This document shows positions 52,121 through 63,900 of a DNA stretch of 64,000 nt, piece after piece. The stretch is taken from NCBI RefSeq assembly GCF_900112255.1, contig NZ_FOLE01000002.1, forward strand, positions 379,854 to 443,853, read 5' to 3'. Position numbers and translations under genes: made by a program. Below the pieces are notes generated by a model, which had not been told where the DNA came from, did not search any database, and saw only the letters and a list, made by a program, of their open reading frames with translations. Position 1 is the first letter of the stretch. Each line of letters starts with the position of its first letter. The DNA comes from Flexibacter flexilis DSM 6793 (GTDB lineage: Bacteria; Bacteroidota; Bacteroidia; Cytophagales; Flexibacteraceae).

Positions 52121-53074
52121 ATGAGAATTGCATTAGACGCAATGGGTGGCGATTTCGCGCCCCAAGCTGTAATTGAAGGTGCAATATTGGCAAAAAGCTC
52201 CTTGCCAGCAGACGTAGAAATACTGTTGATAGGCCGTGAGGCGACTATCAGAGAACATTTAGCAAAACACAACGTAAGCCCTTCTTTATTTGGTATTATC
52301 AATGCCGATGAAGTAATAGAAATGGGAGAACATCCCACGAAGGCATTAACCCAAAAACCGAATTCGAGCATCGCCGTAGGTTTTGGACTATTAAAAGCTG
52401 GCAAGGCTGACGCTTTCTGTAGCGCAGGAAATACGGGTGCTATGCTCGTAGGCGCTATGTTTAGCATCAAAGCCATTGAGGGCGTAATGCGCCCTGCGAT
52501 TGCTGGTTACGTGCCAAAAGAAGATGGCCGTACTGGTATTATTCTTGATGTCGGTGCAAACGCCGACTGCAAGCCCGAAGTGTTGAATCAGTTCGGGGAA
52601 TTGGGTTCTTTGTACGCACAATATGTGTTGGGTATCGAAAAACCAAAAGTTGCCCTCATGAATTTGGGCGAAGAAGAACAAAAAGGTACGATGCTTACGC
52701 AAGCAACGTATCAACTACTCAAAGCTAATACAAAAATTAATTTCGTAGGCAACATCGAAGGTCGGGACATGTTCAACGACAAAGCTGATGTAGTAGTGGC
52801 TGATGGTTTTACGGGTAATGTAATCCTGAAAATGGCCGAATCTATTTACGAAATCATGCACGCTCGCGGCATCAAAACCGATTCATTTTTTGACCAAATG
52901 AACTATGAGGCCATTGGCGGCAGCCCTATCATTGGTGTGAATGGTAACGTAATTATTGGTCATGGTGTTTCCAGCCCTCTGGCCGTTACGAATATGCTTC
53001 GCCAAGCCCAACAAATGGTAACAGCGGACATTCATACTAAAATCAAAAATGCGCTCAACGAACACTCCTCCTAA
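52121..53074 (+). CDS. plsX: Phosphate acyltransferase PlsX
   Basis: A 317-aa enzyme that makes acyl-phosphate from acyl-ACP for phospholipid synthesis. Family motifs: [14 protein letters not shown] at the N terminus, [12 protein letters not shown] (about 108-119), [33 protein letters not shown] and [10 protein letters not shown]. It lies in the conserved order rpmF-plsX-fabH, 8 bases before fabH. Confidence 0.97.
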   Translation: MRIALDAMGGDFAPQAVIEGAILAKSSLPADVEILLIGREATIREHLAKHNVSPSLFGIINADEVIEMGEHPTKALTQKPNSSIAVGFGLLKAGKADAFCSAGNTGAMLVGAMFSIKAIEGVMRPAIAGYVPKEDGRTGIILDVGANADCKPEVLNQFGELGSLYAQYVLGIEKPKVALMNLGEEEQKGTMLTQATYQLLKANTKINFVGNIEGRDMFNDKADVVVADGFTGNVILKMAESIYEIMHARGIKTDSFFDQMNYEAIGGSPIIGVNGNVIIGHGVSSPLAVTNMLRQAQQMVTADIHTKIKNALNEHSS

Positions 53075-53082
53075 CTTTTAAT

Positions 53083-54081
53083 ATGAGTAAAATACGTGCT
53101 GCTATCACTGGCGTACAAGGCTATGTGCCTGAGTATGTACTCACCAATGCCGAATTAGAGGGCATGGTAGATACCACTGACGAATGGATTGTTACCCGTA
53201 CAGGTATCAAGGAAAGACGAATTTTGAAGGGTGAAAACAAAGGTGCTTCGCACATGGCTATCCCTGCTGTAAAGGCTTTGCTTGAAAAAACAAATACCAA
53301 ACCTGAAGAAGTAGATTTGCTTATCTGTGCCACCACAACCCCTGACATGGTGTTTCCTGCTACGGCTAATATCATTGCCGCAGGTGTTGGTGCAAAAAAT
53401 TGTTTTAGCTTCGACTTACAGGCGGCTTGTTCTGGCTTTCTTTACACACTTGTTACGGCCTCACAATATGTGGAGAGTGGCAAGTATAAGAAAGTAGTGG
53501 TAGTAGGCGCAGACAAAATGTCTTCTATCGTAGATTATACAGACCGTAGCACTTGTATTATTTTCGGCGATGGTGCTGGAGCAGTTTTATTAGAGCCAAC
53601 TACCGATGGTACTGGTCTGATAGACTACATTTTGCGTTCAGATGGCACAGGTGAACCACACTTGCACATGAAGGCAGGTGGTAGCCGCAAGCCCGCCTCG
53701 CACGAAACCATTGACGCACGTTTACATACGATTTATCAAGAAGGTTCGGTCGTATTTAAAGTGGCGGTTACTAACATGGCCGACACCGCAGCCGAGCTCA
53801 TGGAACGCAACGGACTGGTAAATGATGATATTGCTTTTCTTGCGCCACATCAGGCCAACAAGCGCATCATTGAGGCGACAGCCAATCGCACGGGCATTCC
53901 TTTGGAGAGAGTAATGATTAATATCCAGAAGTACGGCAACACGACTAACGCAACGATTCCGTTGTGCCTGTGGGAGTACGAAAAACAATTGAAAAAAGGA
54001 GACAATATCATCATGGCGGCTTTTGGCGGTGGCTTCACATGGGGAGCTATCTACCTGAAGTGGGCTTATGATCCTAAATAA
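53083..54081 (+). CDS. fabH: 3-oxoacyl-ACP synthase III
   Basis: A 332-aa condensing enzyme that starts fatty acid synthesis. The triad is intact: Cys116 in AACSGFL, His256 in [10 protein letters not shown] and Asn286 in [11 protein letters not shown]. The opening [14 protein letters not shown] and [14 protein letters not shown] are typical. It is co-transcribed with plsX (8-base gap). A strong hairpin with T tail follows, before accB. Confidence 0.97.
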   Translation: MSKIRAAITGVQGYVPEYVLTNAELEGMVDTTDEWIVTRTGIKERRILKGENKGASHMAIPAVKALLEKTNTKPEEVDLLICATTTPDMVFPATANIIAAGVGAKNCFSFDLQAACSGFLYTLVTASQYVESGKYKKVVVVGADKMSSIVDYTDRSTCIIFGDGAGAVLLEPTTDGTGLIDYILRSDGTGEPHLHMKAGGSRKPASHETIDARLHTIYQEGSVVFKVAVTNMADTAAELMERNGLVNDDIAFLAPHQANKRIIEATANRTGIPLERVMINIQKYGNTTNATIPLCLWEYEKQLKKGDNIIMAAFGGGFTWGAIYLKWAYDPK

Positions 54082-54091
54082 TCTACAAATC

Positions 54092-54140
54092 AGTTGCCTA
54101 TTAGCTTGCCTTCGGGCAAATAGTGGGCAACTATTTTTTT
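54092..54140 (+). terminator. Strong intrinsic terminator or attenuator between fabH and accB
   Basis: Bases 54092-54098 pair with 54126-54132. Inner pairing TTGCC/GGGCAA continues toward a small loop, then a run of seven T follows (54134-54140). Only 45 bases remain before the accB ATG, with no clear TAnnTTTG box in them. Confidence 0.8.
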
Positions 54141-54185
54141 GTTCTTGGTAAATTAAACATAATCCAAACCCAAGCATTTTTTCCA

Positions 54186-54689
54186 ATGAAACCAAACGAA
54201 ATACAACAACTTATAGGTGCAATTGCTGCTTCAGGTCTTGAAGAAGTAAACATTGAGTCGGAAGACATCAAGATTTCTGTAAAACGTAGTCCTGCTACAA
54301 CCGTAGTACAAACTTTGGCTGCTGCGCCTGTGGCTGCTCCTGTATTTACGCCTGCTCCAGCAGTTGCTGCTGCACCTGTGGCCGCTACTCCAGTAGTTGC
54401 TGCTGCGCCTGTAGCCGAAGCAAAACCAGCTGCCGAAAACACAGCTAACCAAGTAACCATCAAATCTCCAATGATTGGTACTTTCTATCGTTCTTCTAAG
54501 CCTGAAGTTCCTTCTTTTGTGAACGTAGGTGACGAAATCAAACCTGGGCAAACAGTTTGCATCGTGGAAGCAATGAAACTTTTCAACGAAATTGAAAGCG
54601 AAATTTCTGGCCGTATCGTAAAGATTTTGGTAGAAAATGCTTCACCTGTGGAATACGACCAACCTTTGTTCGTCGTAGAAAAACTATAA
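54186..54689 (+). CDS. accB: Biotin carboxyl carrier protein of acetyl-CoA carboxylase
   Basis: A 167-aa protein; ATG 54186 (MKPNEIQQLIGAIAASG) is the family start, while a longer in-frame GTG start would run into the terminator hairpin. An Ala/Pro/Val-rich linker spans about 42-82. The biotinyl domain carries EAMKLFNEIE with biotin-attachment Lys131. It works with accC, encoded 112 bases downstream. The carboxyltransferase subunits are not in the window. Confidence 0.96.
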   Translation: MKPNEIQQLIGAIAASGLEEVNIESEDIKISVKRSPATTVVQTLAAAPVAAPVFTPAPAVAAAPVAATPVVAAAPVAEAKPAAENTANQVTIKSPMIGTFYRSSKPEVPSFVNVGDEIKPGQTVCIVEAMKLFNEIESEISGRIVKILVENASPVEYDQPLFVVEKL

Positions 54690-54801
54690 GGTTTTTCCTG
54701 TATAGTTTTCGTGTTTTATTCGACATAAACACCTCCAAACACCTTCTTATTGCGTGAACTAATTTTTTTTAAACAGTTCATCATCAAAGAAAAAGACACT
54801 T

Positions 54802-56145
54802 ATGTTCAAAAAAATACTTATTGCTAATCGTGGCGAAATTGCCTTGCGCATTATTCGTACTTGCCGCGAAATGGGCATCAAAACAGTAGCCGTGTACTCA
54901 ACTGCCGACAAGGACAGTTTGCACGTGCGTTTTGCAGACGAAGCCGTTTGTATTGGGCCTCCCGTAAGCAAACAATCCTACCTTAACATCGCCAACATTA
55001 TTGCTGCTGCCGAAATCACAAACGCTGACGCTATTCACCCTGGCTATGGTTTTTTGTCGGAAAATGCAGAGTTCTCGAAAGTTTGCCGCGATTATAATAT
55101 CAAGTTTATCGGTGCAACGCCAGAGCAAATCAACGCAATGGGCGATAAGGCAACGGCTAAAGCAACCATGAAATTAGCTGGAGTACCTACTATTCCAGGT
55201 TCGGAAGGTTTGCTTGGCTCGGTGCAAGAAGGCTTAGAACTTGCCAACAAAGTAAAATATCCGATTATCCTAAAAGCAACAGCAGGCGGAGGCGGACGCG
55301 GTATGCGTGTAGTTCGCAACGACGACGAGTTTGAAAAAGCTTGGAACGATGCCAAAACAGAAGCTGGTGCGGCTTTCGGTAACGACGGTCTTTACTTAGA
55401 AAAATATATCGAAGAACCTCGCCACATCGAAATTCAAATCGTAGGCGACCAATTCGGGAAAGTATGCCACCTTTCAGAACGCGATTGCTCTATCCAACGC
55501 CGTCACCAAAAATTGGTAGAAGAAACGCCTTCGCCAATCGTAAGCGACGAGCTTCGCGAGAAAATGGGACAAGCTGCCGTAAAAGGTGCTTCTCATATTG
55601 GTTATGAAGGTGCTGGTACTATCGAGTTTTTGGTGGACAAATACGGTGAGTTTTATTTCATGGAAATGAACACTCGTATTCAGGTAGAACACCCTATTAC
55701 TGAAGAAGTTACGGATTTCGACCTTATCAAAGAACAAATCAAAGTAGCGGCTGGCATTCCAATTTCGGGACGTAACTATTACCCGAAAGTTCACGCCATT
55801 GAGTGCCGTATCAATGCCGAAGACCCAATCAATGGCTTCCGTCCGTCGCCAGGCAAAATCACGAATTTGAATATACCTGGTGGTCATGGCGTGCGCGTAG
55901 ATACACATGTTTACGCAGGTTATACCATTCCGCCAAACTACGATTCAATGATTGCCAAACTAATCGTAAGTGCGCAAACACGCGAAGAAGCATTGGTTCG
56001 TATGAAACGTGCATTGCAAGAGTTTGTAATTGAAGGAATCAAAACAACTATTCCGTTCCACATCAAGCTCATGGACGACCCCTCGTTCAAAGAAGGTAAA
56101 TTTAATACCGCATTCCTTGAAACCTTCGATTTCTCGGATTTATAA
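54802..56145 (+). CDS. accC: Acetyl-CoA carboxylase, biotin carboxylase subunit
   Basis: A 447-aa ATP-grasp enzyme of standard length. It shows [24 protein letters not shown] at the N terminus (in two stretches), the Gly-rich ATP loop [12 protein letters not shown] (about 154-165), [12 protein letters not shown] and [17 protein letters not shown]. It carboxylates biotin on AccB. The hairpin at 56157-56187 ends the transcript. Confidence 0.98.
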   Translation: MFKKILIANRGEIALRIIRTCREMGIKTVAVYSTADKDSLHVRFADEAVCIGPPVSKQSYLNIANIIAAAEITNADAIHPGYGFLSENAEFSKVCRDYNIKFIGATPEQINAMGDKATAKATMKLAGVPTIPGSEGLLGSVQEGLELANKVKYPIILKATAGGGGRGMRVVRNDDEFEKAWNDAKTEAGAAFGNDGLYLEKYIEEPRHIEIQIVGDQFGKVCHLSERDCSIQRRHQKLVEETPSPIVSDELREKMGQAAVKGASHIGYEGAGTIEFLVDKYGEFYFMEMNTRIQVEHPITEEVTDFDLIKEQIKVAAGIPISGRNYYPKVHAIECRINAEDPINGFRPSPGKITNLNIPGGHGVRVDTHVYAGYTIPPNYDSMIAKLIVSAQTREEALVRMKRALQEFVIEGIKTTIPFHIKLMDDPSFKEGKFNTAFLETFDFSDL

Positions 56146-56156
56146 AATAAAAACCA

Positions 56157-56187
56157 CAAAACGCCGCACTCAACAAGCGGCGTTTTG
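56157..56187 (+). terminator. Terminator after accC
   Basis: A perfect 11-bp GC-rich stem (56157-56167 with 56177-56187) with T run in the right arm, 11 bases past the accC stop. Confidence 0.85.
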
Positions 56188-56264
56188 TACTAAACAGATT
56201 TTGGTTCTGCCCTCAATTTGTTTAAAATTGCACTAGATTAGAACTTTCACTGATACTTACATAC

Positions 56265-56924
56265 ATGACAATCCACAAAGAAGGCTATACATCATTAGCG
56301 ATTGCGTTGGTTTTTGGTGCGGTACTTTATGCGGCTGCACGCTTTGGTTTGCCAGATTACCCCGTAGTGCACACTGTTGCGCTCTCTATCGCCATTTTGG
56401 TGTTTTTAATTGTATTACAATTTTTCCGTAGCCCTACAAAAAATATTGTGCGTAATGCTAATCATGTGTTAGCTCCCGCCGACGGAAAAGTAGTGGTAAT
56501 TGAAGAAATATTTGAGCCTGAGCATCTTAAAACAAATTGTATTCAGGTTTCTATTTTTATGTCTCCCATCAACGTACACTCCAACTTAAACCCAGTGGCG
56601 GGCGTGGTGAGTTATTTCAAATATCACCCAGGCAAATATTTGGTAGCGTGGCATCCGAAAGCCAGCACCGAAAACGAACGTACAACCGTAGCCGTGCGCA
56701 TGGACAATGGCGTGGAAGTATTGTTCAGACAAATTGCGGGGGCTTTGGCCAAACGTATCGTATGGTACGTGAAAGAAGGCCAAACCGTAGAACAAGGTGC
56801 TGAATTTGGTTTTATTAAATTCGGTTCGCGCGTGGATATTTACTTGCCTTTAGGTACGAAAATAGACGTTAAAATCGGCGATAAAACCACAGGTGGCGAA
56901 AGTGTAATTGCACACTTTAATTAA
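56265..56924 (+). CDS. psd: Phosphatidylserine decarboxylase family protein
   Basis: A 219-aa enzyme of the short PSD type. It has N-terminal hydrophobic helices (about 8-50), APADGKVVVIEE, the His motif FMSPINVHSN (about 104-113), and the self-cleavage site KFGSRVDIYLP, where Ser188 would become the pyruvoyl group. It makes phosphatidylethanolamine from phosphatidylserine. The partner pssA is not seen. It lies 15 bases upstream of a DUF3817 gene. Confidence 0.94.
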   Translation: MTIHKEGYTSLAIALVFGAVLYAAARFGLPDYPVVHTVALSIAILVFLIVLQFFRSPTKNIVRNANHVLAPADGKVVVIEEIFEPEHLKTNCIQVSIFMSPINVHSNLNPVAGVVSYFKYHPGKYLVAWHPKASTENERTTVAVRMDNGVEVLFRQIAGALAKRIVWYVKEGQTVEQGAEFGFIKFGSRVDIYLPLGTKIDVKIGDKTTGGESVIAHFN

Positions 56925-56939
56925 TAGAAAATCTTGATT

Positions 56940-57245
56940 ATGAATAAATTTTTATATAATCATCGCGACCGTTTCAGAGGAATTGCATTGTTAGAAGGAA
57001 TTTCTTACATCTTGCTTCTTTTTGTAGCAATGCCTTTAAAATACATATGGCAAATGCCCGCCGCAGTAAGAGCAGTGGGCATGGCGCATGGCGTGTTGTT
57101 TGTAGTGTACGTGTTAGCTTTGCTTTTGGCGGCTACCGAACGCAAATGGTCATTGGTTAAGTCTGTAAAATTGTTTTTGGCTTCGCTTATTCCGTTTGGC
57201 GCATTTGTGGCCGACAAATGGATTATGCAAGAAGAGAATAAATAA
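56940..57245 (+). CDS. DUF3817 membrane protein
   Basis: A 101-aa protein; ATG 56940 (MNKFLYNHRDRFRGIALLEGISY) is preferred over a TTG two codons upstream. Three hydrophobic segments (about 15-33, 42-64 and 74-90) and the LLEGISYILLLFVAMPLKY pattern match DUF3817. Function is unknown; it is an inner-membrane protein. Probably co-transcribed with psd. Its stop codon is next to that of the convergent hemoglobin gene. Confidence 0.9.
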   Translation: MNKFLYNHRDRFRGIALLEGISYILLLFVAMPLKYIWQMPAAVRAVGMAHGVLFVVYVLALLLAATERKWSLVKSVKLFLASLIPFGAFVADKWIMQEENK

Positions 57246-57246
57246 G

Positions 57247-57660
57247 TTATTCGATCGTTTTGTTGTGTATAAGCAACTGGTTTACAGATACTTTATACAA
57301 CATAACTTCTGCTATATTTTCGGCGCGTAGCTTGGCATTGGCGGCGTTATCTCCTTCAAAATGCTCGTCTATGGTTTCATAGAAAAGTTTTTTCCAACGA
57401 TCAAAATGCACGGAAGTCATGGGCGTAATCATACTCAACCGCAAGTGCGGCAGCATGGGACTACCTTTATAATTTCCCGTTCCGAACAATATATTCTCCC
57501 AAAAGTCATACATCTTGGGCAAATGCGTCTCCCAATTAACATGAGCTATGTGGTTGAAGATTGGACCGATCAGTGTATCTTCTCGTACTTTATTATAGAA
57601 CTCATTGACCATCAGTTCTATATCTTCGCGGCTTTCGAGTGTTCTCATAGTTGTATTCAT
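57247..57660 (-). CDS. Group III truncated hemoglobin
   Basis: A 137-aa heme protein of the 2-on-2 globin fold. Group III features: FYNKVREDTLIGPIFNHI at the N terminus, WETHLPKMYDFWENILFGTGNY, PHLRL with His72 a candidate proximal ligand, and HFDRWKKLFYETIDEHF. Proposed family roles include oxygen or nitric oxide chemistry. No regulator is nearby. It is convergent with the DUF3817 gene, with one base between stops. Confidence 0.93.
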   Translation of the reverse strand: MNTTMRTLESREDIELMVNEFYNKVREDTLIGPIFNHIAHVNWETHLPKMYDFWENILFGTGNYKGSPMLPHLRLSMITPMTSVHFDRWKKLFYETIDEHFEGDNAANAKLRAENIAEVMLYKVSVNQLLIHNKTIE

Positions 57661-57670
57661 TTAACCAATA

Positions 57671-57678
57671 CAAAAATA
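57671..57678 (-). promoter_or_regulatory. Possible -7 box for truncated hemoglobin
   Basis: CAAAAATA on the plus strand is TATTTTTG on the minus strand, 11 bases upstream of the ATG. A spaced -33 element is not clear. Confidence 0.35.
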
Positions 57679-57904
57679 AAGTGATGCCAATCAAATGAAT
57701 ATGATTTTGGTCAGGGAGGATTAGGAGTTATTAGCTAAAATATAAAAATTATATGTGTAAATATGTATTATGTAAGCATTTATAAATAATCTTACCTTTA
57801 CATAATAATTTAAGACATAAACAGTATCTTGTGCCAGCTTTTAATCCTACATCTTGTAATAAAACACTTTTATTATTTACAATTTACAAAACCCACAAAT
57901 TTCT

Positions 57905-60900
57905 ATGAGAAAATTTTTCCTATTTCTTGGCACAATTGCCTTGATGGGATTTAACAGTTGGGGACAAACAAGTAGAACGACTAAACAAACGTTTACCTCT
58001 TCCAATGTTGGTCTTCGCTCCCAACCTGCTAAATCTACCTCCCAAGTGCCAGCCGCCATACCAACGCCACCAGCACATCGAACATGTGCTTCGGTAGAGT
58101 ACAATAACCGATTGGCACAACAATATCCGCAACAACGCGGCACTAATGCACAATTTGAACAATGGATTAGCCAAAAAATGCAGGAAGAACAAACAAAACG
58201 TTTGGCTAACAACAACAATACCAATAGCACACAGGCTACGCTTATCAAAATACCTGTGATTGTCCATGTAATTCATAATGGGCAAGCAGTTGGAACTGCA
58301 CCCAATATTTCGGCAGCTCAAATCCAGTCACAAATAGACGTTTTAAACGAAGATTTCCGCAAGAAAGTAGGAACAGCAGGTTATAACACTAACGTTGTTG
58401 GTGCTGATATGGAGATCGAATTTGTGTTGGCATTGCGCAACCCAAGTGGTACTACATTGGCCGAGCCAGGTATTCACCGCTACAATGGCGGAGCAGCCAG
58501 CTATACAGAAGCTACCTTAGAAAGCACTATTAAGCCTGCTACTTCATGGGATCCGACCAAATACCTAAATCTTTGGACTGTCAACTTTGGTGGTGCAGAC
58601 GCTCAAACATTAGGTTATGCGCAGTTTCCAAATTCTTCGGGGCTTGCGGGACTTAATGCCAACGAAGGAGTTTCCAATACCGATGGTGTGGTGATTGGTG
58701 CTAGTTACTTTGGTAGAGTCGGTTCTGTATCTGCTCCTTTTAACAAAGGGCGTACAGCTACACATGAAATTGGACACTGGTTAGGCCTACGCCACATTTG
58801 GGGCGATGCAAGCTGCGGTACAGATTATTGTAACGATACTCCTGTACACGCTGAGGAAAATTATGCACCAACAAGCAACCCGAACGGCTGTTTTACACAC
58901 CCAAAATCTAATACGTGTGGCACAGCAGACGAAATGTTTGAAAATTATATGGATTACACCAACGATGCGTGTATGAATATTTTTACAAACGATCAAAAGA
59001 GTCGTATGAGAACCGTAATGACCAACTCTCCACGTCGTGCGGAACTTATTAACTCTACGGTAGCAACACCAGCGGGCGTACCTGTTCCGTCGTTTACTTC
59101 CAATACTGATGGCGGTTGTGCTCCTGTAACAATCACTTACACGAATACTTCTACAGGTAGCCCAACAGCTTATTCTTGGTCGTTCCCTGGCGGTACGCCT
59201 TCTACTTCTACGGCTACAAACCCAACCGTAACATATAGCACGGCAGGTGTTTATGACGTAACGCTAACAGCAACCAATGCCAGCGGTTCGGCTTCAACCA
59301 CCTCTTCTCAGTATGTATTTGTAGGTAACCCAACCACCTATACATTACCTGCTAGTTTTGGATTTGAAGTAGCCAATATGCCTGTGGGTTGGTTGATTGG
59401 AAACCCTGATGCAGACACGACATGGCGTAGAATTGGGGTAGGGGCATTTGGTACAAGTTCTTATTCAGCTTATATCAATAACTACGAATATGACGGTGTC
59501 GGCAAAATAGATGCTATTTATACGGCAAAGTATAGCTTTGCTAACGCTACCTCAGGTCAATTAAAATTTGATGTGGCTTATGCAGCTTATAGTGCAACTA
59601 GTGCAGATACGCTATTGCTTTATTATTCTACGGATTGCGGAAATACATTTACGCAGTTCTACAAAAAAGGAGGAAATACCTTATCTACCAATGGAGGTGT
59701 ATATGTTACTAGCTCTAAGTTTCTTCCTACGGCTTCTCAATGGCGTACCGAAACAATCACCTTGCCTACGATTCTGAATGGTAAGTCTAATGTGATGTTT
59801 GCTTTTGTAAACAAATGTGATTATGGTAATAACTTGTATTTGGATAACATCAATATATCTACGACAGTACCTGCCATTGTAGCCAATTTTGGTTCGTCAT
59901 CTCCGACGGTTTGTATGAGTAATACAGTGTCTTATTATAGCACTTCTACGGGTAGCCCAACAGCATTTTCTTGGACGTTTGCAGGTGGCACCCCTTCTAC
60001 TTCTACATCAGCAACTCCTGTAGTTACTTATAACACACCTGGTACTTATTCTGTTACGATGACGGCCAGTAATGCTAGTGGTTCAAACACTATTACCAAG
60101 ACAAATTACATTACGGTTTTGGGTAGTGCGGTTTCTTATCCGTTACCATTTTCAGAAACCTTTGAGTCAACCACATTCCCACCTACAGCAGATTGGAAAG
60201 TGGCGAACCCTGATGCGGATAGCTACACTTGGGTTCGTTCAACGGCGGCTGGCGGATTTGGTACTTCTACGGCTTCCGCTATGGTTAATAACTATAACAA
60301 TAGTGTAACTGGTAGAAAAGATACACTTTATACTCCTTACATTGACTTTACGGGAGCAAATAATCCTAATTTTGATTTTGATATAGCGTATGCACCTTAT
60401 AATGCGACAAGTACAGATACACTTATTGTATTATATACAGTAGATTGCGGACAGAGCTATCAGCAACTATTCAAAAAAGGAGGATTGGAACTCTCAAGTA
60501 CCAATGCCACGTATGCAGGATCTGGAATATTTCTCCCAACCGCAACACAATGGTACACACTCACTTCTGTTGCCAGCTATTGGGTGAATAAAAAAGTAAA
60601 ATTTGCTTTTGTAAACAAAACAGGCTTCGGCAATCAATTATATATTGATAACATCAAAGCCTATAATGGCACATTGCCAACTGCGCCAGTGGCCAACTTT
60701 ACATCTAACAAAGATGGAGGTTGTGCACCGCTTGCGGTTAGTTTCACGGATCTATCAACGAATAGCCCAACATCTTGGTTGTGGTCATTCCCTGGAGGTA
60801 CTCCTTCTTCTTCTACCGCCCAGAATCCAAGTGTAACTTATAGTACACCAGGTATTTATAACGTAACATTAACTGCAACCAATGCAGGAGGCTCTAACAC

Positions 60901-63900
60901 GATTAAGCAAACCTCATATATCATCGTAGGTTCAACTACGCCGACGGCTTTACCTCTTTCAGAAACATTTGAAGGAAGTACATTTCCTGCAACCAACTGG
61001 GATATTTATAACCCAAATGCAGATACGACTTGGCGCAAAACTACGGCTGTTGGAGGGTACGGCAACAGTACATCTTCTATTTTTATCCGAAACGCTAGCA
61101 ATACACTAGTAGGCAGTTTAGATGGTTATTCTTTCCCAACGGTTAATCTAACAACCATTACTTCTCCGCGCCTTATGTTTGATGTGGCCTATGCCCGTTA
61201 CTCAGCCAATTATTCTGATACGCTTATAGTAGCTTACTCTGCGGATTGTGGAGTTACTTATTCTGTGCTTTGGAAAAAAGGTGGTACCGAGTTGTCTTCT
61301 ATTGGTGTAGATCAAACAGCAACATTTACGCCAACAGCTACACAATGGAAAACAGAAACCGTTTCGTTGGCTTCTATCGCTACACTTGCTAATGTAAAAT
61401 TGATGATGATTAACAAAAATGGGTATGGCAATAACCTGTATTTGGATAACATTTTGATTAATTCATCTGCGGTGGCCATTGCACCAAATGCGTTATTTAC
61501 TTCTAATAAAATGGGTGGTTGCCTAGGTACACAAGTGCAATTCACAGACCAATCTACGAATACGCCAACAGCTTGGGCCTGGTCCTTCCCTGGAGGTACA
61601 CCTGCCAGCTCTACAGCACAAAACCCGTTGGTTACTTACAATACCGCTGGTAGTTATAACGTAGTGCTCACTGTGTCTAATGGGGCGGGAAGCAATACCA
61701 TTACCAAAACAGGGTACATTACTGTTTTCAGTAATACAACTACGTCTTTGCCTATCACTGCTGATTTTGAATCTACAACATTCCCTCCATCTGGTTGGTT
61801 GTTGTATAACCCAAATGCAGATACTACATGGAGACGCACAACCACCGCCAGTGGCTTTGGAACAAGTACAGCCTCTGCGATGATTAACTATTTTGGATAT
61901 AGTGGTGGTACTGGACGCCTTGACGGTATTATGTCGCCAAAAGTAATGTTTAGTGGTTTGGTAAATCCAGAAATTAGCTTTGATGTGGCTTATGCTCGTT
62001 ATAGTGCAAGTAGTTCAGATTCGTTGTATGTAATGGCTTCTACTGACTGCGGCGCAACATTTAGCACGCTCTGGAAAAAAGGTGGTACAGAACTTTCTAC
62101 AAATGGAGGTACTGACTTAATGAGCTCTTTCACACCGACTGCTGCGCAATGGAGACGCGATGTAGTGGCTCTTCAAGCCCTCAAAAACGCAGGAATTGTA
62201 CAATTAGCCCTTATTGGACGTAATGCTTTTGGTAACAAATTGTATTTGGATAACATCAATATTGCAGAAAGCAACTGTACCAAGCCTGTAGCGACGGTTA
62301 CGCCATCGGCAAACAGCATCTGTACTGGCAACATTGCAGCATTGGTATTGTCGAGCACAATTCCGAATACAACTTATAGCTGGACTGTAACAACCACTGG
62401 TACTGTAACTGGCGCAACAGCTGGTAGCGGTGCTGGAATTGCCCAAACACTTTCAGGTGTAGGTACAGTTACCTATACAGTTACACCTGTGGCTGGTACT
62501 TGCTACGGCTTACCTGTAAGCAAAACTATCACAGTAAATGCAATCCCAACAGCTTCGGCTTCAGCTACCGCAACAGACGTTTGTGCTGGCTCTGCTATCC
62601 AACTAAATGCTACGACTGTAGCTGGTGCAACTTACACATGGTCTGGCCCGAATGGATTCACTTCATCTCTGCAAAATCCAACCATTGCTAATGCCACAAC
62701 GGCAGCTTCGGGTAACTACGCCTTGACGGTAACCGTAAACAGTTGTACAAGCCCTGTTTCTTCGTTTGATATAGTTGTAAGTGCAAAACCAACGGCTTCT
62801 GCATCTTCTACTACTACCATTGCTTGTGCTGGCACTACACTGCAATTAAATGCAGCCACAGTAGCCAATGCTTCGTATGCTTGGACGGGGCCGAACGGAT
62901 TTAGCTCGACAAGCCAAAATCCAAGCATTGCCAACGCAACAGTTGCAGCTTCGGGTACGTATTCTTTAACAGTAACTACCAACGGTTGTACAAGTACAGC
63001 TTCTACGGTAGCTATTACGGTAAAACCATTACCAACCGTAACGGCATCTACAACTACTGCATCTATTTGTGCAGGTGGTACGATCCAATTAAATGGTTCT
63101 ACGGTAGCTAATGCATCTTACGCTTGGACTGGCCCGAACGGATTTAGCTCGACAAGCCAAAACCCAAGCATCAGCAATGCAACGACGGCTGCTGCTGGCA
63201 ACTATGCCTTGACGGTAACTGTAAACGGTTGTACAAGTGCTGTTTCTTCGGTTGATGTGATGGTAAATGCCAAGCCAACGGCTTCTGCTTCTAGCACTAC
63301 TACTATTGCTTGTGCTGGTACTACACTGCAATTGAATGCAGCAACAGTAGCTAATGCGTCTTATGCTTGGACAGGGCCTAACGGATTTACTTCTACAAGT
63401 CAAAATCCAAGCATTGCCAACGCAACAGTTGCAGCTTCGGGTACGTATTCTTTGACGGTAACTACTAACGGTTGTACAAGTACAGCTTCTACGGTAGCTA
63501 TTACGGTAAAACCATTACCAACCGTAACAGCATCTACAACTACTGCATCTATTTGCGTTGGTGGAACTATACAGTTGAATGGCTCTACTGTGGCTAATGC
63601 ATCTTACGCTTGGACTGGCCCGAATGGATTTAGCTCGACAAGCCAAAACCCAAGCATCAGTAACGTAACTACATCTGCTGCTGGCAACTATGCCTTGACG
63701 GTAAGCGTTAACGGTTGTACAAGTGCTGTTTCTTCGGTTGATGTGGTGGTAAATGCCAAGCCTACAGCTTCCGCTTCGGTTACAAATGCTTCGGTTTGTG
63801 CTGGTTCTACGATTCAATTGAATGCCGCTACTGTAGTTAATGCGTCTTATGCTTGGACAGGCCCTAACGGATTTACTTCTACAAGTCAAAATCCAACGAT

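Noticed and set aside
63089-63889. Minus-strand open frames in the Ig array
   Set aside because: Antisense shadows of the repeated Ig units in the metalloprotease gene; they repeat at the same period as the array.
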